Assembly: GCA_964344765.1 (NCBI GenBank)
Contig: CAYFOM010000028.1
Span: forward strand, 1 to 57,705
Direction of reading: 5' to 3'
Length of the DNA: 57,705 bases
DNA from: JACNIZ01 sp964344765
GTDB lineage: Bacteria; Planctomycetota; UBA1135
Shown: one piece after another, positions 1-8,478 of the stretch
Layout: every line of letters starts with the position of its first letter
Numbering within the stretch: position 1 is the first letter of the stretch
Notes under the pieces: model-generated
Databases searched by the model: none
Told to the model about the DNA's origin: nothing
What the model saw: only the letters and a program-made list of their open reading frames with translations
Translations under genes and position numbers: made by a program

Positions 1-1
1 G

Positions 2-196
2 AAGGCATTTGATGAGTCTGCTGCTTTTTACAGAAAAGATGTTGCTTGATCGGTTCAAATAGGTCCTCCGGGAATGGTTGACAAAATTAGAATCTCGGCC
101 ATTCGAATTGGAAAGGTTGGAGTCCAGTTCGTTCCGGATCAATTCCAATACGTTCCAGGTGAAACAGTTGAAGTCCAAGTCCACTATTCCCAATAA
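2..196 (+). pseudogene. C-terminal remnant of an unrecognised gene, with an in-frame TGA
   Basis: A reading frame enters from the left edge and ends at TAA 194-196. It is interrupted by TGA at 47-49. The part after the TGA reads like a protein tail (…DQFQYVPGETVEVQVHYSQ), alternating hydrophobic and polar residues as in a beta-sandwich domain. The part before it (KAFDESAAFYRKDVA) is in the same frame. If real, this is the end of a larger secreted-type gene carrying a nonsense change, possibly CGA to TGA. It is short and at the window edge, so it may equally be non-coding. No family recognised. Confidence 0.25.
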
Positions 197-253
197 GAGT
201 ATTAGGTGGATAAATAAATGGCGTAACACATTTGCAGCCGCACCGTCCTTATC

Positions 254-862
254 TTGACCATCAAGGAACATAGAAAGGTGTTAATTGTGAAAGATACGGT
301 TTTGGGAATAGTGCTATCCGGCGTTGTCTTTGGTTTCGATGGATTGGGATTGGGAGGGACAACTGCTATGGTGTTCCGGCGATGTCCGGGAGGAGAGCCT
401 ATGCTAATGGGTCTTGGGGTTACTGGGCAAAATGGTGAGTACACTCTCAAGCTAACAGCCATCAGTGAAAAAGAGGCATATTGTTGTTTTTTCAAGGATG
501 GATTCGAGCCATATTTTCAAGATTTGGGCAAACTCGGCTCGGATGCTAGAATGGAGGTTGATGTAATATTACACAGGGCCATTCCAATGTCTTTCCAAAT
601 TAAAAATCGGCTTGGATTCCCATTGTGTGGCCTTGGAATTCAAATTATTTCCAGGGGAGATCAATCCTACCCCATTACTTACGTTACTGACAGGAGAGGA
701 ATTGCCCAGGCTCAGTCCATTTTTCGAGAAGGAGGACGGTATCAAGTAACAGTACTATCTGGTGGGGTTCCACTTCACACTGAGAATTTCGTAGCAGGGA
801 ATTCCGATCCATTGGAGTTTAGGATTCCAATGGTGCGTTCCGCCAGCCTTACTCCCCGCTAG
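254..862 (+). CDS. hypothetical protein with two carboxypeptidase-regulatory-like beta repeats
   Basis: A 202-residue protein of unknown function. Two stretches, about residues 15-85 and 110-185, each follow the pattern of a transthyretin/CarboxypepD_reg-like Ig fold: a first strand (VLSGVVFGFDG; MSFQIKNRLG), a G-x-P/G turn, then a T..dGxY/GxY strand (QNGEYTLKL; GGRYQVTVL). No signal peptide is visible, but the start is uncertain: the frame opens at TTG 254 and a GTG lies at 287. The DNA is clearly AT-richer than the following genes, suggesting a fast-evolving or acquired gene. It converges on the cysteine desulfurase gene 18 bp away. Family assignment is inference from pattern only. Confidence 0.55.
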   Translation: MTIKEHRKVLIVKDTVLGIVLSGVVFGFDGLGLGGTTAMVFRRCPGGEPMLMGLGVTGQNGEYTLKLTAISEKEAYCCFFKDGFEPYFQDLGKLGSDARMEVDVILHRAIPMSFQIKNRLGFPLCGLGIQIISRGDQSYPITYVTDRRGIAQAQSIFREGGRYQVTVLSGGVPLHTENFVAGNSDPLEFRIPMVRSASLTPR

Positions 863-880
863 TGGCAAGCCACCTTCCGA

Positions 881-2098
881 CTATGGGCTAGAACCGTCAG
901 ATGGAGAGCCGATGTCATTTAAGTCTTGCAGGTACAGTTGCTGGAGATCGCCGGGCTTTTCAAATCCATCAATAGAAAAACGGAGGACTGAATTGCGGAG
1001 TTCTTTGGGGAAATCGATGGCAGTCAAAATTGCGGATTCAGTATGGCCGTGAGCAGAGCATGCAGACCCGGACCCACAGCTGATTCCTTTTGCCTCTAGT
1101 TGATGAAGCAGCGTTTCGGCACGGGTGCCGGGGATGGCAACACTGAGGATCGAGCCCATGATGTATTGCGAATCGGTTGGGCCGGCGACGACTAAGTCAG
1201 GCACCGAATTTCTCAGGTGCTCGAGGAGCAAGGTATGGCGTTTCATGTAGCGATCTGGGTCTTCATTCAAGCGGTTGCTTCGGACCTCGGCAGCGGCGGC
1301 AAAAGCGGCTGCACCCATGACGTTTTCAGTCCCACTACGCAAACCGTATTCATGGCCACCACCCACAAACATGGGAATGGGGTCCAGCACGCCATCTTTG
1401 AGGAACAACGCCGCACATCCACGCACTCCGCCCATTTTGTGGGCAGCTACCGAGATGGTGTCTGCACCTAACGAGTAAAGAGATTCCGGTCGCTTGCCGG
1501 CTGCTTGCACCGCGTCGCAGTGGAACGACGCATGCGGAGCAAGTTGGCGGGTGAGAGCCACCAATTCAGAGATCGGACTAAGCGACCCCAGCTCGTTATT
1601 GGCCCAGTGCACCACGACCAACGCTACATCCTCACCCAGCAACGGACGCAGCGCATCCGGCTGGATCACACCTTGGGCATCCGAAGGAATCAACTCCACC
1701 TGAAACCCCTTCTCACCCAAGCTCATCGCCGCTTGCATCGCCGACGGATGTTCAATCGCACTGACCAACACCCGCGGCATGCCAAACTCATTCGCTTCCG
1801 CCGCTGCACGCAGCTTCGAGCTCTTCCGCACCCGCGCGGCCATGCCCAAGATGCCTAAGTGATTGCCTTCGGTGCCGGTCCCGGTCCAAATCAACCGGTA
1901 ATTACGCGCACCCAGCGCCTTGATCAACTTCTTCCGTGACCGATCCAGCACTCGCGCAGCCACCGCACCCAATCCATGCAACGAACCGGGATTGGCATAC
2001 GCCTCCTCGGCGGCCTTACAAAAAGCTTCCATGGCCTCCGGCAGCACCGGGGCGGTGGCGGCGTGGTCTAAATACAGGTGCGGGGTGGACTCGGACAT
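881..2098 (-). CDS. cysteine desulfurase, NifS/IscS-type aminotransferase class V
   Basis: A PLP enzyme that removes sulfur from L-cysteine, giving alanine and an enzyme persulfide for Fe-S cluster or thio-modification pathways. 405 residues from ATG 2098, a usual length; a GTG nine codons upstream is possible but adds nothing conserved. Visible signatures: the N-terminal YLDHAATAPV, the PLP-binding H117 (SAIEHPSA), D195 and Q198 (HCDAVQAAGK), Schiff-base lysine K221 (SVAAHKMGGVRG), RSGTEN, and catalytic Cys347 in GSGSACSAHG. The catalytic loop is of the SGSAC type shared by IscS and NifS. No iscU, iscA or tRNA-thiolation partner is adjacent, so the physiological acceptor cannot be told. Stand-alone minus-strand gene. 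Confidence 0.9.
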   Translation of the reverse strand: MSESTPHLYLDHAATAPVLPEAMEAFCKAAEEAYANPGSLHGLGAVAARVLDRSRKKLIKALGARNYRLIWTGTGTEGNHLGILGMAARVRKSSKLRAAAEANEFGMPRVLVSAIEHPSAMQAAMSLGEKGFQVELIPSDAQGVIQPDALRPLLGEDVALVVVHWANNELGSLSPISELVALTRQLAPHASFHCDAVQAAGKRPESLYSLGADTISVAAHKMGGVRGCAALFLKDGVLDPIPMFVGGGHEYGLRSGTENVMGAAAFAAAAEVRSNRLNEDPDRYMKRHTLLLEHLRNSVPDLVVAGPTDSQYIMGSILSVAIPGTRAETLLHQLEAKGISCGSGSACSAHGHTESAILTAIDFPKELRNSVLRFSIDGFEKPGDLQQLYLQDLNDIGSPSDGSSP

Positions 2099-2215
2099 CG
2101 ATGCAATCGGCGGGACCACGCCCACGGGGGAGTGGTCGGCCGGATTGTCTCAGGTCGGAGTGGATTCGTCACCCGCGATTGTGCAGCTACCGCGGTCGGC
2201 GGCCCATCCACCGCG

Positions 2216-4387
2216 CTAATCAAGCCAGCGAATCTGGAACGGCCACGCGTTCGTGACTTGGCTGGCACCTAATCCATCGTGGCAAACTGCCTGAATCGCA
2301 ACAAACGCACCCAAGGCGTAAGTGCCGCTCGGCAGCTGCAGCAGTCCGGTGCACATGCCCCAACTATTCAAAGTTGCGCTATCGAACGGTGTCAGCGTCG
2401 GCATGGCCGCCGGGTCGAGCAAAACCGTGCCCAGCTCATGCGTGTGCATCGGCACCGGATTCAATGGCGGCGCGGCCATCGAGCGCGCGTAGTAGAAATC
2501 CATCGTCATCCCCGTCGGGCCGCGGCCGGTAACGGTGACCAAATCGCCTGGTTCGTAGGACTCGGCAACCGTTTCGATGTACGTTGTGGAGTATTCCACT
2601 GCTCCCATATCCGGATGCGCTTTGCCACTCCAGTCGCCGTCGACCACGCGCGCGCCGCCGATGGCATCGGTGGACAGGGTCGCCCACGACATGCCGGCGC
2701 TATCGATGCACGGACTGCCGGCCGTCAACGTGAAAAACTCACCGCCGGTGCTGAGCAGCGGATCGGCGGAAATATTGCCATTGCTGATCACTCCGCCGGT
2801 GCCGATCAAGTTGCTCCAGTACTGACCTTCCTCGGGCCCGATCAAATCCAGCGTTTGCACACCGTCGCCATTGCCCCACAGCAGATTATTGCCGATGTAC
2901 GGCGGCGCAAACACCGAAACGTCGGCGCAGTTCAGGCCATCGATGGTGTTGAAGCAAACGGTGTTGTGCACAATCATCGGCGGCGCGATCGCCAGCGCGG
3001 TGATGTACATGCCCGAATAATTATTGGCGACGTGATTGTTGAGGATTCGTCCATTCTGCAAGTTGGCTGCGTAAATTCCGTCGCCGAAATTGTCGAACAC
3101 GCGGTTGCTGTGGATGTCGACGTTCTCGGCACGGTTGACGAACATCGCCGTTTCGATGCATTGGTAAATTTCGTTGCGAGCGATCACCGCGTTGTGGGTG
3201 CCTTCCAAACGAATGCCGTCACCTTGGCTACGGATGTTGTTGTCGATGATTTCCAAACCGCCGGTGTAGTCGTCGACAATGTGAATGGCGCGCCATTCGT
3301 TATCGAAATTGTTGTTCTCCATCCGGCAGCGCTCGCTGACATGCAAACCGTGGCCGGTGAATCCAAACAGCGTGGTGAAGGTGTTGTCGTAAAGCACCAA
3401 ATCCTCGGCCGAATTCACGACCATGCCGTGGTTGCAGTGCTCGACAATGTTGAACTTGAAATACAGGTGGTCCGTGACTTCGACGTATATGCCGGTGTGG
3501 AAGAAATTCATCGTATTGCTCAGCACCGTCGTGTTCGGGCGCCACTGCGAATATTCGAAGTGGATGCCTGCAGTCGCATTTCCACCAAAGCCTTGGATTT
3601 GGTTGTTCTCTAGTTGAATCGCATGATCGGTTTCATGACACCAAACGCCGGCAATGCGCGCGTTGAAGTGATTGCTTTCGACGATGGAAGTTCCGGAAGC
3701 CGGAGTGCCGCCATCCAAGATCATCGCGTAGTCGCCGATCATTTGGCACGACTCGACGTAGTCATTTGCCGACGCCGGGTCCACCCATTGAATGCGCATG
3801 CCCGCCTCTTGCGCCGACACCACGCAATCGACCACGCGCGCCGCCGAATGCGCACCGGTCAACGTCGAAAGTTCAATGCCGATGCTTCCCGGTGCTTTGA
3901 GGTCGATGAAGCAATGAACCACGCGCGGTTCAAAGATCGTGGTGCCATCGGCGACCAGCGAAATCGCGGTGCTGCCGAAATCGTTGGCGAAGACTAATCC
4001 GTGGATGGTGCTGGATGTCACATCTACACCCGGCGCGTATTCGACCGAAATCTCGCCGTCGGAATCGACGATCACTTGATTGCCGGCGCCGTCCGGACCC
4101 TTGCGCAAGTTGATGTCGCCGTTCAGCACCCACGGAAACACTTCATCCGAGTCGGTGCTGTAAGTCACGCCCGACGTGCCCATCAACGACACCGTCGAAC
4201 CCTGGGCCAGCGGTGCATGCGGACCATTCAACGCAAAATCCACCGTCTTCCACGGCGACAATTCAGTCCCGTCATTGCTATTGTTGCCCAATTCAGCATC
4301 GACGTAATAGGTGGTTTGCGCGAACGCAGGAAGGGTGAGTGCAAAAACGGCCAGCGCGTAGCTCAGCCAAAGCTTGAAGGGCTTCAT
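2216..4387 (-). CDS. secreted right-handed parallel beta-helix repeat protein
   Basis: 723 residues with a clear Sec signal peptide (lysine-containing n-region, hydrophobic core, cleavage near AFAQ at about 24). The body (about 25-600) is built of short repeats with N-asparagine ladders such as IHSNRVFDN, GRILNNHVANN and LENNQIQGF, typical of pectate-lyase/NosD-like right-handed beta-helices. A DUF1565-like opening (YYVDAELGNNSNDGTELSPWKT) is present. The last about 115 residues form a separate beta-rich domain beginning near YEPGDLVTVTGRGP, of a kind repeated in other secreted proteins of this window. No catalytic residues can be assigned, so it may be an inactive polysaccharide-binding or surface protein. 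Upstream of the ATG there is no SD. Confidence 0.85.
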   Translation of the reverse strand: MKPFKLWLSYALAVFALTLPAFAQTTYYVDAELGNNSNDGTELSPWKTVDFALNGPHAPLAQGSTVSLMGTSGVTYSTDSDEVFPWVLNGDINLRKGPDGAGNQVIVDSDGEISVEYAPGVDVTSSTIHGLVFANDFGSTAISLVADGTTIFEPRVVHCFIDLKAPGSIGIELSTLTGAHSAARVVDCVVSAQEAGMRIQWVDPASANDYVESCQMIGDYAMILDGGTPASGTSIVESNHFNARIAGVWCHETDHAIQLENNQIQGFGGNATAGIHFEYSQWRPNTTVLSNTMNFFHTGIYVEVTDHLYFKFNIVEHCNHGMVVNSAEDLVLYDNTFTTLFGFTGHGLHVSERCRMENNNFDNEWRAIHIVDDYTGGLEIIDNNIRSQGDGIRLEGTHNAVIARNEIYQCIETAMFVNRAENVDIHSNRVFDNFGDGIYAANLQNGRILNNHVANNYSGMYITALAIAPPMIVHNTVCFNTIDGLNCADVSVFAPPYIGNNLLWGNGDGVQTLDLIGPEEGQYWSNLIGTGGVISNGNISADPLLSTGGEFFTLTAGSPCIDSAGMSWATLSTDAIGGARVVDGDWSGKAHPDMGAVEYSTTYIETVAESYEPGDLVTVTGRGPTGMTMDFYYARSMAAPPLNPVPMHTHELGTVLLDPAAMPTLTPFDSATLNSWGMCTGLLQLPSGTYALGAFVAIQAVCHDGLGASQVTNAWPFQIRWLD

Positions 4388-4520
4388 CGTCGGGGACTGG
4401 GGCAGGGGAGTTGGGGCTAGAGGGAGGTCCTCTCAAACATAGACGAAATCCCGTGTGTGGCCAGCGGTTTAAGGATCGTGCTTTTCTATATATCTGCCAA
4501 ATAAAAATTCCACTGTTTCG

Positions 4521-4526
4521 TAGAAT
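4521..4526 (+). promoter_or_regulatory. candidate -10 element (TAGAAT) of the aminopeptidase gene
   Basis: TAGAAT ends 8 nt before the ATG at 4535. A transcript starting at the usual 6-7 nt downstream would have a leader of only 1-3 nt. No SD is visible. Inference from spacing only. Confidence 0.35.
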
Positions 4527-4534
4527 CCGACCAG

Positions 4535-5950
4535 ATGACTTCCCCCCGCCTCCACGCTGTGGCCATCGCTTTGGCCGTGAGTTTTTCGTTGGGTTTGGCA
4601 GCCGTATCCCCGGCAGCGCCCGCCGCCCAACAACAAGCCGAAGACGGCCGCGGTCAATCTCTGTTCACCAAAGAATGGCACGCGGAACGACGTCAGGCTT
4701 TGATGGATACCTTCACCGCCAAAGCTAAGGACAAAGACGCGGTCATCATCCTGCGTGGCGCTGGAACGCAAAACGATTACCGCGAATTCCGCCAGGACAA
4801 CAACTTCTGGTACTTCACCGGCATCACCACACCCAATGCGGTTTACGTCTGCATTCCGAGCACCGGGAAGGAGTACCTGCTGGTGCCCAAGGTCTCGGCG
4901 ATGGAGGAGCGGTGGAACGGCGAGCGCATTGACTCGCGCGAGGCAAAAGAACTGACCGGCATTGAAACTTGCACTTCCATTTCTAAACGCGGCGGCGGCC
5001 CGTGGAGCAACTTGGAGGCGTTGCTCAAAAAGCTGGGCGAGAAGCACTCGACTTTCTACGTGCAAAAGCAACCGGCGGAAAACTGGATGATGAGTCGCGA
5101 TAACCTCGCCAGCGCCAAAGCCGCGCAGCTCAAAGACCCCTTCGACACGCGCCTGACTCGCGGTGGCCAATTCGCCGCGCAACTGGAAGAACGCTACGAC
5201 GTCGCCGTCGAAGACATCACGCTGATGATCGACAACATGCGTTTGGTCAAAACGCCGGAGGAGCAACAGGCCATGCGCCGCGCTTGCGAAATCAGTGGTC
5301 AAGCGCACATTGCCGCACTGAAGATGGCACAACCCGGCACCTACGAATGGCAGCTGGCAGCCGAAATGACCAGTACCTTCTTGCACAACGGCGCGATGGG
5401 CGCGGGTTATATGAGCATCGTCGGCAGCGGCCCGAACGCTTGCATTTTGCACTACACCGAAAACAAGCGCGCGCTGGAAGCCAGTGACGTGGTCATGATC
5501 GATTATGGCGCCGAGTTCAATCACTACGTCGCCGACATCTCGCGCACCTGGCCGGTCAGCGGCAAATTCACCGAGCGCGAGCGCGAAGTTTACGAAGCCG
5601 TTTACGCCGCGCAAGAAGCAGCATTCGCCGCATGCAAACCCGGCGCCACGCTCAGTCAGGTCAACAACGCCGCGCAGAAGGAAATCACCAAGCGCGGACT
5701 CGGCATGATGTGGCACGGCACCTCCCATTGGTTGGGCATGGCGACCCACGACGTCGGCGCGTACATGAAAAAATTCGAGCCCGGCATGGTGTTCACCGTC
5801 GAACCAGGCGTCTATCTACCTAAGGAAGGACTGGGCGTGCGCATCGAAGATGTGGTCGTGATCACCGAAGACGGTTACGAGTTGCTTTCGTCGTCGATTC
5901 CGCGTCACATCGACGAGATCGAAGCGCTGCGTTCGGCACAGCCCGAGTAA
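4535..5950 (+). CDS. secreted Xaa-Pro aminopeptidase (aminopeptidase P, M24B)
   Basis: Removes N-terminal residues preceding proline using a dinuclear metal centre. 471 residues: signal peptide (about 1-30, ending APAAQQ), AMP_N domain (about 42-170) and a pita-bread M24 domain (about 225-465). All five metal ligands of the family are visible: D323 (VMIDYGAEF), D334 (VADISRTWP), H398 (GTSHWLGM), E423 (FTVEPGVY) and E438 (GVRIEDVV). The assisting histidines H394 and H405 are also present. The signal peptide implies a periplasmic or extracellular role in peptide scavenging, unlike cytoplasmic PepP. It stands alone, 59 bp before the next gene. A -10-like TAGAAT lies just upstream. Confidence 0.92.
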   Translation: MTSPRLHAVAIALAVSFSLGLAAVSPAAPAAQQQAEDGRGQSLFTKEWHAERRQALMDTFTAKAKDKDAVIILRGAGTQNDYREFRQDNNFWYFTGITTPNAVYVCIPSTGKEYLLVPKVSAMEERWNGERIDSREAKELTGIETCTSISKRGGGPWSNLEALLKKLGEKHSTFYVQKQPAENWMMSRDNLASAKAAQLKDPFDTRLTRGGQFAAQLEERYDVAVEDITLMIDNMRLVKTPEEQQAMRRACEISGQAHIAALKMAQPGTYEWQLAAEMTSTFLHNGAMGAGYMSIVGSGPNACILHYTENKRALEASDVVMIDYGAEFNHYVADISRTWPVSGKFTEREREVYEAVYAAQEAAFAACKPGATLSQVNNAAQKEITKRGLGMMWHGTSHWLGMATHDVGAYMKKFEPGMVFTVEPGVYLPKEGLGVRIEDVVVITEDGYELLSSSIPRHIDEIEALRSAQPE

Positions 5951-5996
5951 GGCGACGAACCGCGGCCGAAGCGCTGCGAGACTAAGAAAAGAGGGG

Positions 5997-6002
5997 TATC
6001 CT
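5997..6002 (+). promoter_or_regulatory. candidate -10 element (TATCCT) placed for a leaderless transcript
   Basis: TATCCT ends 7 nt before ATG 6010, so transcription would begin at or next to the A of the start codon. No SD precedes the ATG. Spacing argument only; the hexamer match is moderate. Confidence 0.3.
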
Positions 6003-6009
6003 TGCCGTC

Positions 6010-8340
6010 ATGACGGACGGAACTCCCTCTGCTGCGCCCCGCTGGAATTGGATGATGGCGGGGCTGCTGGTGCTGCTGGCTTTTGCCAGTTACGGCACCG
6101 TGCTCGCCAAGGGCGGTTGGATTTGGGATGACGGCGATTACGTCATCAATAACGCGACGGTTCGCCAAGAAGAGGGCTACAAGGCCATGTGGACCGATCC
6201 GGCGGCGAATCCACAATATTATCCGCTTGTATACACCACTTTCCGCTGGGAGTACCACCTCAACCCACCTCCCGCGCGCGAGCCGTTGGCACCGGGTGAG
6301 CAGCCGACCGACATCAATCAGCTGAAGCCGGTCCCGCCGGATCCGTTCATCTTCCACTTCAACAACGTGCTGATCTTCGCGATCACCGTGCTGTTGTTTT
6401 GGCGCGTGCTGCAAAAACTGCGCATCCCCGGCGCGCTGCTCGCCGCCGCACTTTGGGCCGCGCACCCGGTCAACGTCGAATCGGTGGCGTGGGTCACCGA
6501 GCGCAAAAACATGTTGTCGGGCCTCTTCGCACTTGCCGTGGTGTTGATGTACCTGCGCTACTGCCGCATCGGCGGCGAAGACGACGACGGCTCGCCGCGC
6601 GAACGTGCCACCGATATGCCGGGCGGTAGTTTGAATGGCGCCGGTGCCGCCGACACCAAACTCAGCGGCAGTTATTGGGCCAACCTCGGCTGGGGCAGCT
6701 TCGCTCTAGCTCTGCTGTTTTGGTTCGCCGGTCTGTTCAGCAAAACGGTGATCGCATTCATCCCGCCGGCACTGTTCCTGATCATCTGGTGGAAGCGCCC
6801 GCGCGAACTTTGGAAACTCACTCCCGGCCTGATTCCATTCTTCGCCGCCGGCCTCTACTTCGGCTTACGCACCGCCGAACTCGAACGCACCCAAGTCGGT
6901 GCCGAAGGATTCTTCGACCTCACCTTCGTCGAAAAACTGCTCACCGCCGGTAGCGTGGTTTGGGTGTACTTGATCCACGTCATCGCGCCGATCAAGCAGA
7001 TGTTCTTCTACCCGAAGTGGGAGATCGATCCGGGTTCGATCATGCTGTGGATCGCGCTGATCACTGCGGTCGCGCTACCACTAGTCCTACTGTGGAAGAG
7101 CAAAAAACTCGGCCGCGGTCCGCTGGTCGCCATTCTCATTTTTGGCGGCGCGTTATTCCCGGTCATGGGTTTCGTACCGGTTTACCCGATGCGCTTCTCG
7201 CACGTAGCCGACCACTTCCAATACCACGCCAACTGGGCGATGTTCGCGCTGATCGGCGCCATCCTCGTCAAGCTGCCCATTCCACAAATGGCCGGACGCG
7301 CGGCATTGGGTGTGGTGCTGACGTTGTTTGTCATCAGCAGTAACAAACACGGTTTGATGTATCAAAACGTCGAAACGCTGTGGCGGACCACCATCGACGA
7401 CAACCCAACCGCGTGGATGGCGTATGAAAACCTCGGCGTGGAATTAAATCAACAAGGCAAAACCGATGAAGCGCTGGAAGTGATGAATCGCGGTTTGGAA
7501 GTCGAGCGCGATCCGCACTTGTTGATGAACATCGCCAATATTTACTTGATGAAGTATTCCACAAGTAAAGATCCGGCGCAGCTGGACCTGGCGCAAAATT
7601 ACATGGATGAAGCGCTCGAGGTTTGGCCGAACCGCATCGACTTCAACATGCTGTACGGCAACATCATGATGGCGCGAGGTCGCGATCATGCCGGCAAGGC
7701 GGCCGAGTATTACGAGTTTGCGATCAACACGATCCTGAACGATGAATACCAGCGCATCTATCTCGAGAAGAAGCTGACCAACAGTCCGATGGTCGCGAAG
7801 ATGGTCGAGAACTGGTTGCACGCGTGCAACACCGAAGGCAATAAGTACACCTATCAGGAGAACTACGCGCGCGCGTTGGATTACTACTCGAAGTCGTACA
7901 AGTTCTACGACGGCCCGGGCAGCAAGCGCATGCGCGATCTTTACCGTTGGCCGTTGGGGTCGCCGTTCTTAGGCATGGACCTGGCGCGGATTTGGACTTT
8001 GGCAGCGTGTCCGGATTCCAATGTGCGCAAACCGGCCGAGGCGCTGGAGCAGATTAAAGAGTTGTGGACCATCGCCCCGCATCACTTAACCGCTGGCGGT
8101 GTACCGGAAAGCGAGCAAGTCAAATTCCAAGTCGCACTGCAAGACGCAATGGCGGTTTGCTTCGCCAACAACGGGCAGTACATGCAAGCCGTCGATCTAA
8201 TCGGCAAAGCCATTCAGCAAGCCGTTCAGCAACGCGCGCCGCAACCCTACGTGGATCAATTGCGCGAACGCTCGCGCATCTTCCGGTCCAAGCAACCGTT
8301 CTACTACCGCCGCTCCATTCCTTTGGCGCCGGGTTTGTAG
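6010..8340 (+). CDS. TMTC-like polytopic membrane protein with C-terminal TPR repeats
   Basis: 776 residues. The N-terminal about 440 residues contain 11-12 predicted membrane segments, starting at about 12-32. They carry the GT-C/TMTC-like signatures WIWDDGDYVINN after TM1 (an acidic loop suited to a polyprenyl-phosphate-sugar transferase) and AHPVNVESVAWVTERKN. The rest is soluble with TPR helices (TAWMAYENLGVELNQQGKTD and following), ending at about 740. Eukaryotic TMTC proteins are O-mannosyltransferases with this architecture, and bacterial homologues are common in Planctomycetota, but donor and acceptor are unknown. A hydrophilic Asp/Gly-rich loop (about 190-220) separates TM4 and TM5. 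Likely inner membrane with periplasmic TPR tail. Function is inferred from architecture. Confidence 0.8.
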   Translation: MTDGTPSAAPRWNWMMAGLLVLLAFASYGTVLAKGGWIWDDGDYVINNATVRQEEGYKAMWTDPAANPQYYPLVYTTFRWEYHLNPPPAREPLAPGEQPTDINQLKPVPPDPFIFHFNNVLIFAITVLLFWRVLQKLRIPGALLAAALWAAHPVNVESVAWVTERKNMLSGLFALAVVLMYLRYCRIGGEDDDGSPRERATDMPGGSLNGAGAADTKLSGSYWANLGWGSFALALLFWFAGLFSKTVIAFIPPALFLIIWWKRPRELWKLTPGLIPFFAAGLYFGLRTAELERTQVGAEGFFDLTFVEKLLTAGSVVWVYLIHVIAPIKQMFFYPKWEIDPGSIMLWIALITAVALPLVLLWKSKKLGRGPLVAILIFGGALFPVMGFVPVYPMRFSHVADHFQYHANWAMFALIGAILVKLPIPQMAGRAALGVVLTLFVISSNKHGLMYQNVETLWRTTIDDNPTAWMAYENLGVELNQQGKTDEALEVMNRGLEVERDPHLLMNIANIYLMKYSTSKDPAQLDLAQNYMDEALEVWPNRIDFNMLYGNIMMARGRDHAGKAAEYYEFAINTILNDEYQRIYLEKKLTNSPMVAKMVENWLHACNTEGNKYTYQENYARALDYYSKSYKFYDGPGSKRMRDLYRWPLGSPFLGMDLARIWTLAACPDSNVRKPAEALEQIKELWTIAPHHLTAGGVPESEQVKFQVALQDAMAVCFANNGQYMQAVDLIGKAIQQAVQQRAPQPYVDQLRERSRIFRSKQPFYYRRSIPLAPGL

Positions 8341-8444
8341 CTTTGACGCGAGTTTTTTTACACTTTAAGGGCGATGTCGGAATACGGATTCATCGCCTTT
8401 GTGTGTTGATATATTCAATTGATTTAAGTGGCAATAAGCGGACA

Positions 8445-8471
8445 TTGAATTCGCGAAAAGAAATTTAGAAT
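8445..8471 (+). promoter_or_regulatory. candidate promoter of the Asp-box protein gene
   Basis: TTGAAT (8445-8450) and TAGAAT (8466-8471) are separated by 15 nt, slightly short for a sigma70 promoter. The -10 ends 7 nt before the TTG at 8479, which would make the mRNA leaderless and favours that TTG as the start. Confidence 0.35.
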
Positions 8472-8478
8472 CAAAGCG

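Noticed and set aside
862..873. GTGGCAAGCCAC inverted repeat between convergent genes as a terminator
   Set aside because: A five-base stem with a two-base loop is too tight to form and no U-run follows.
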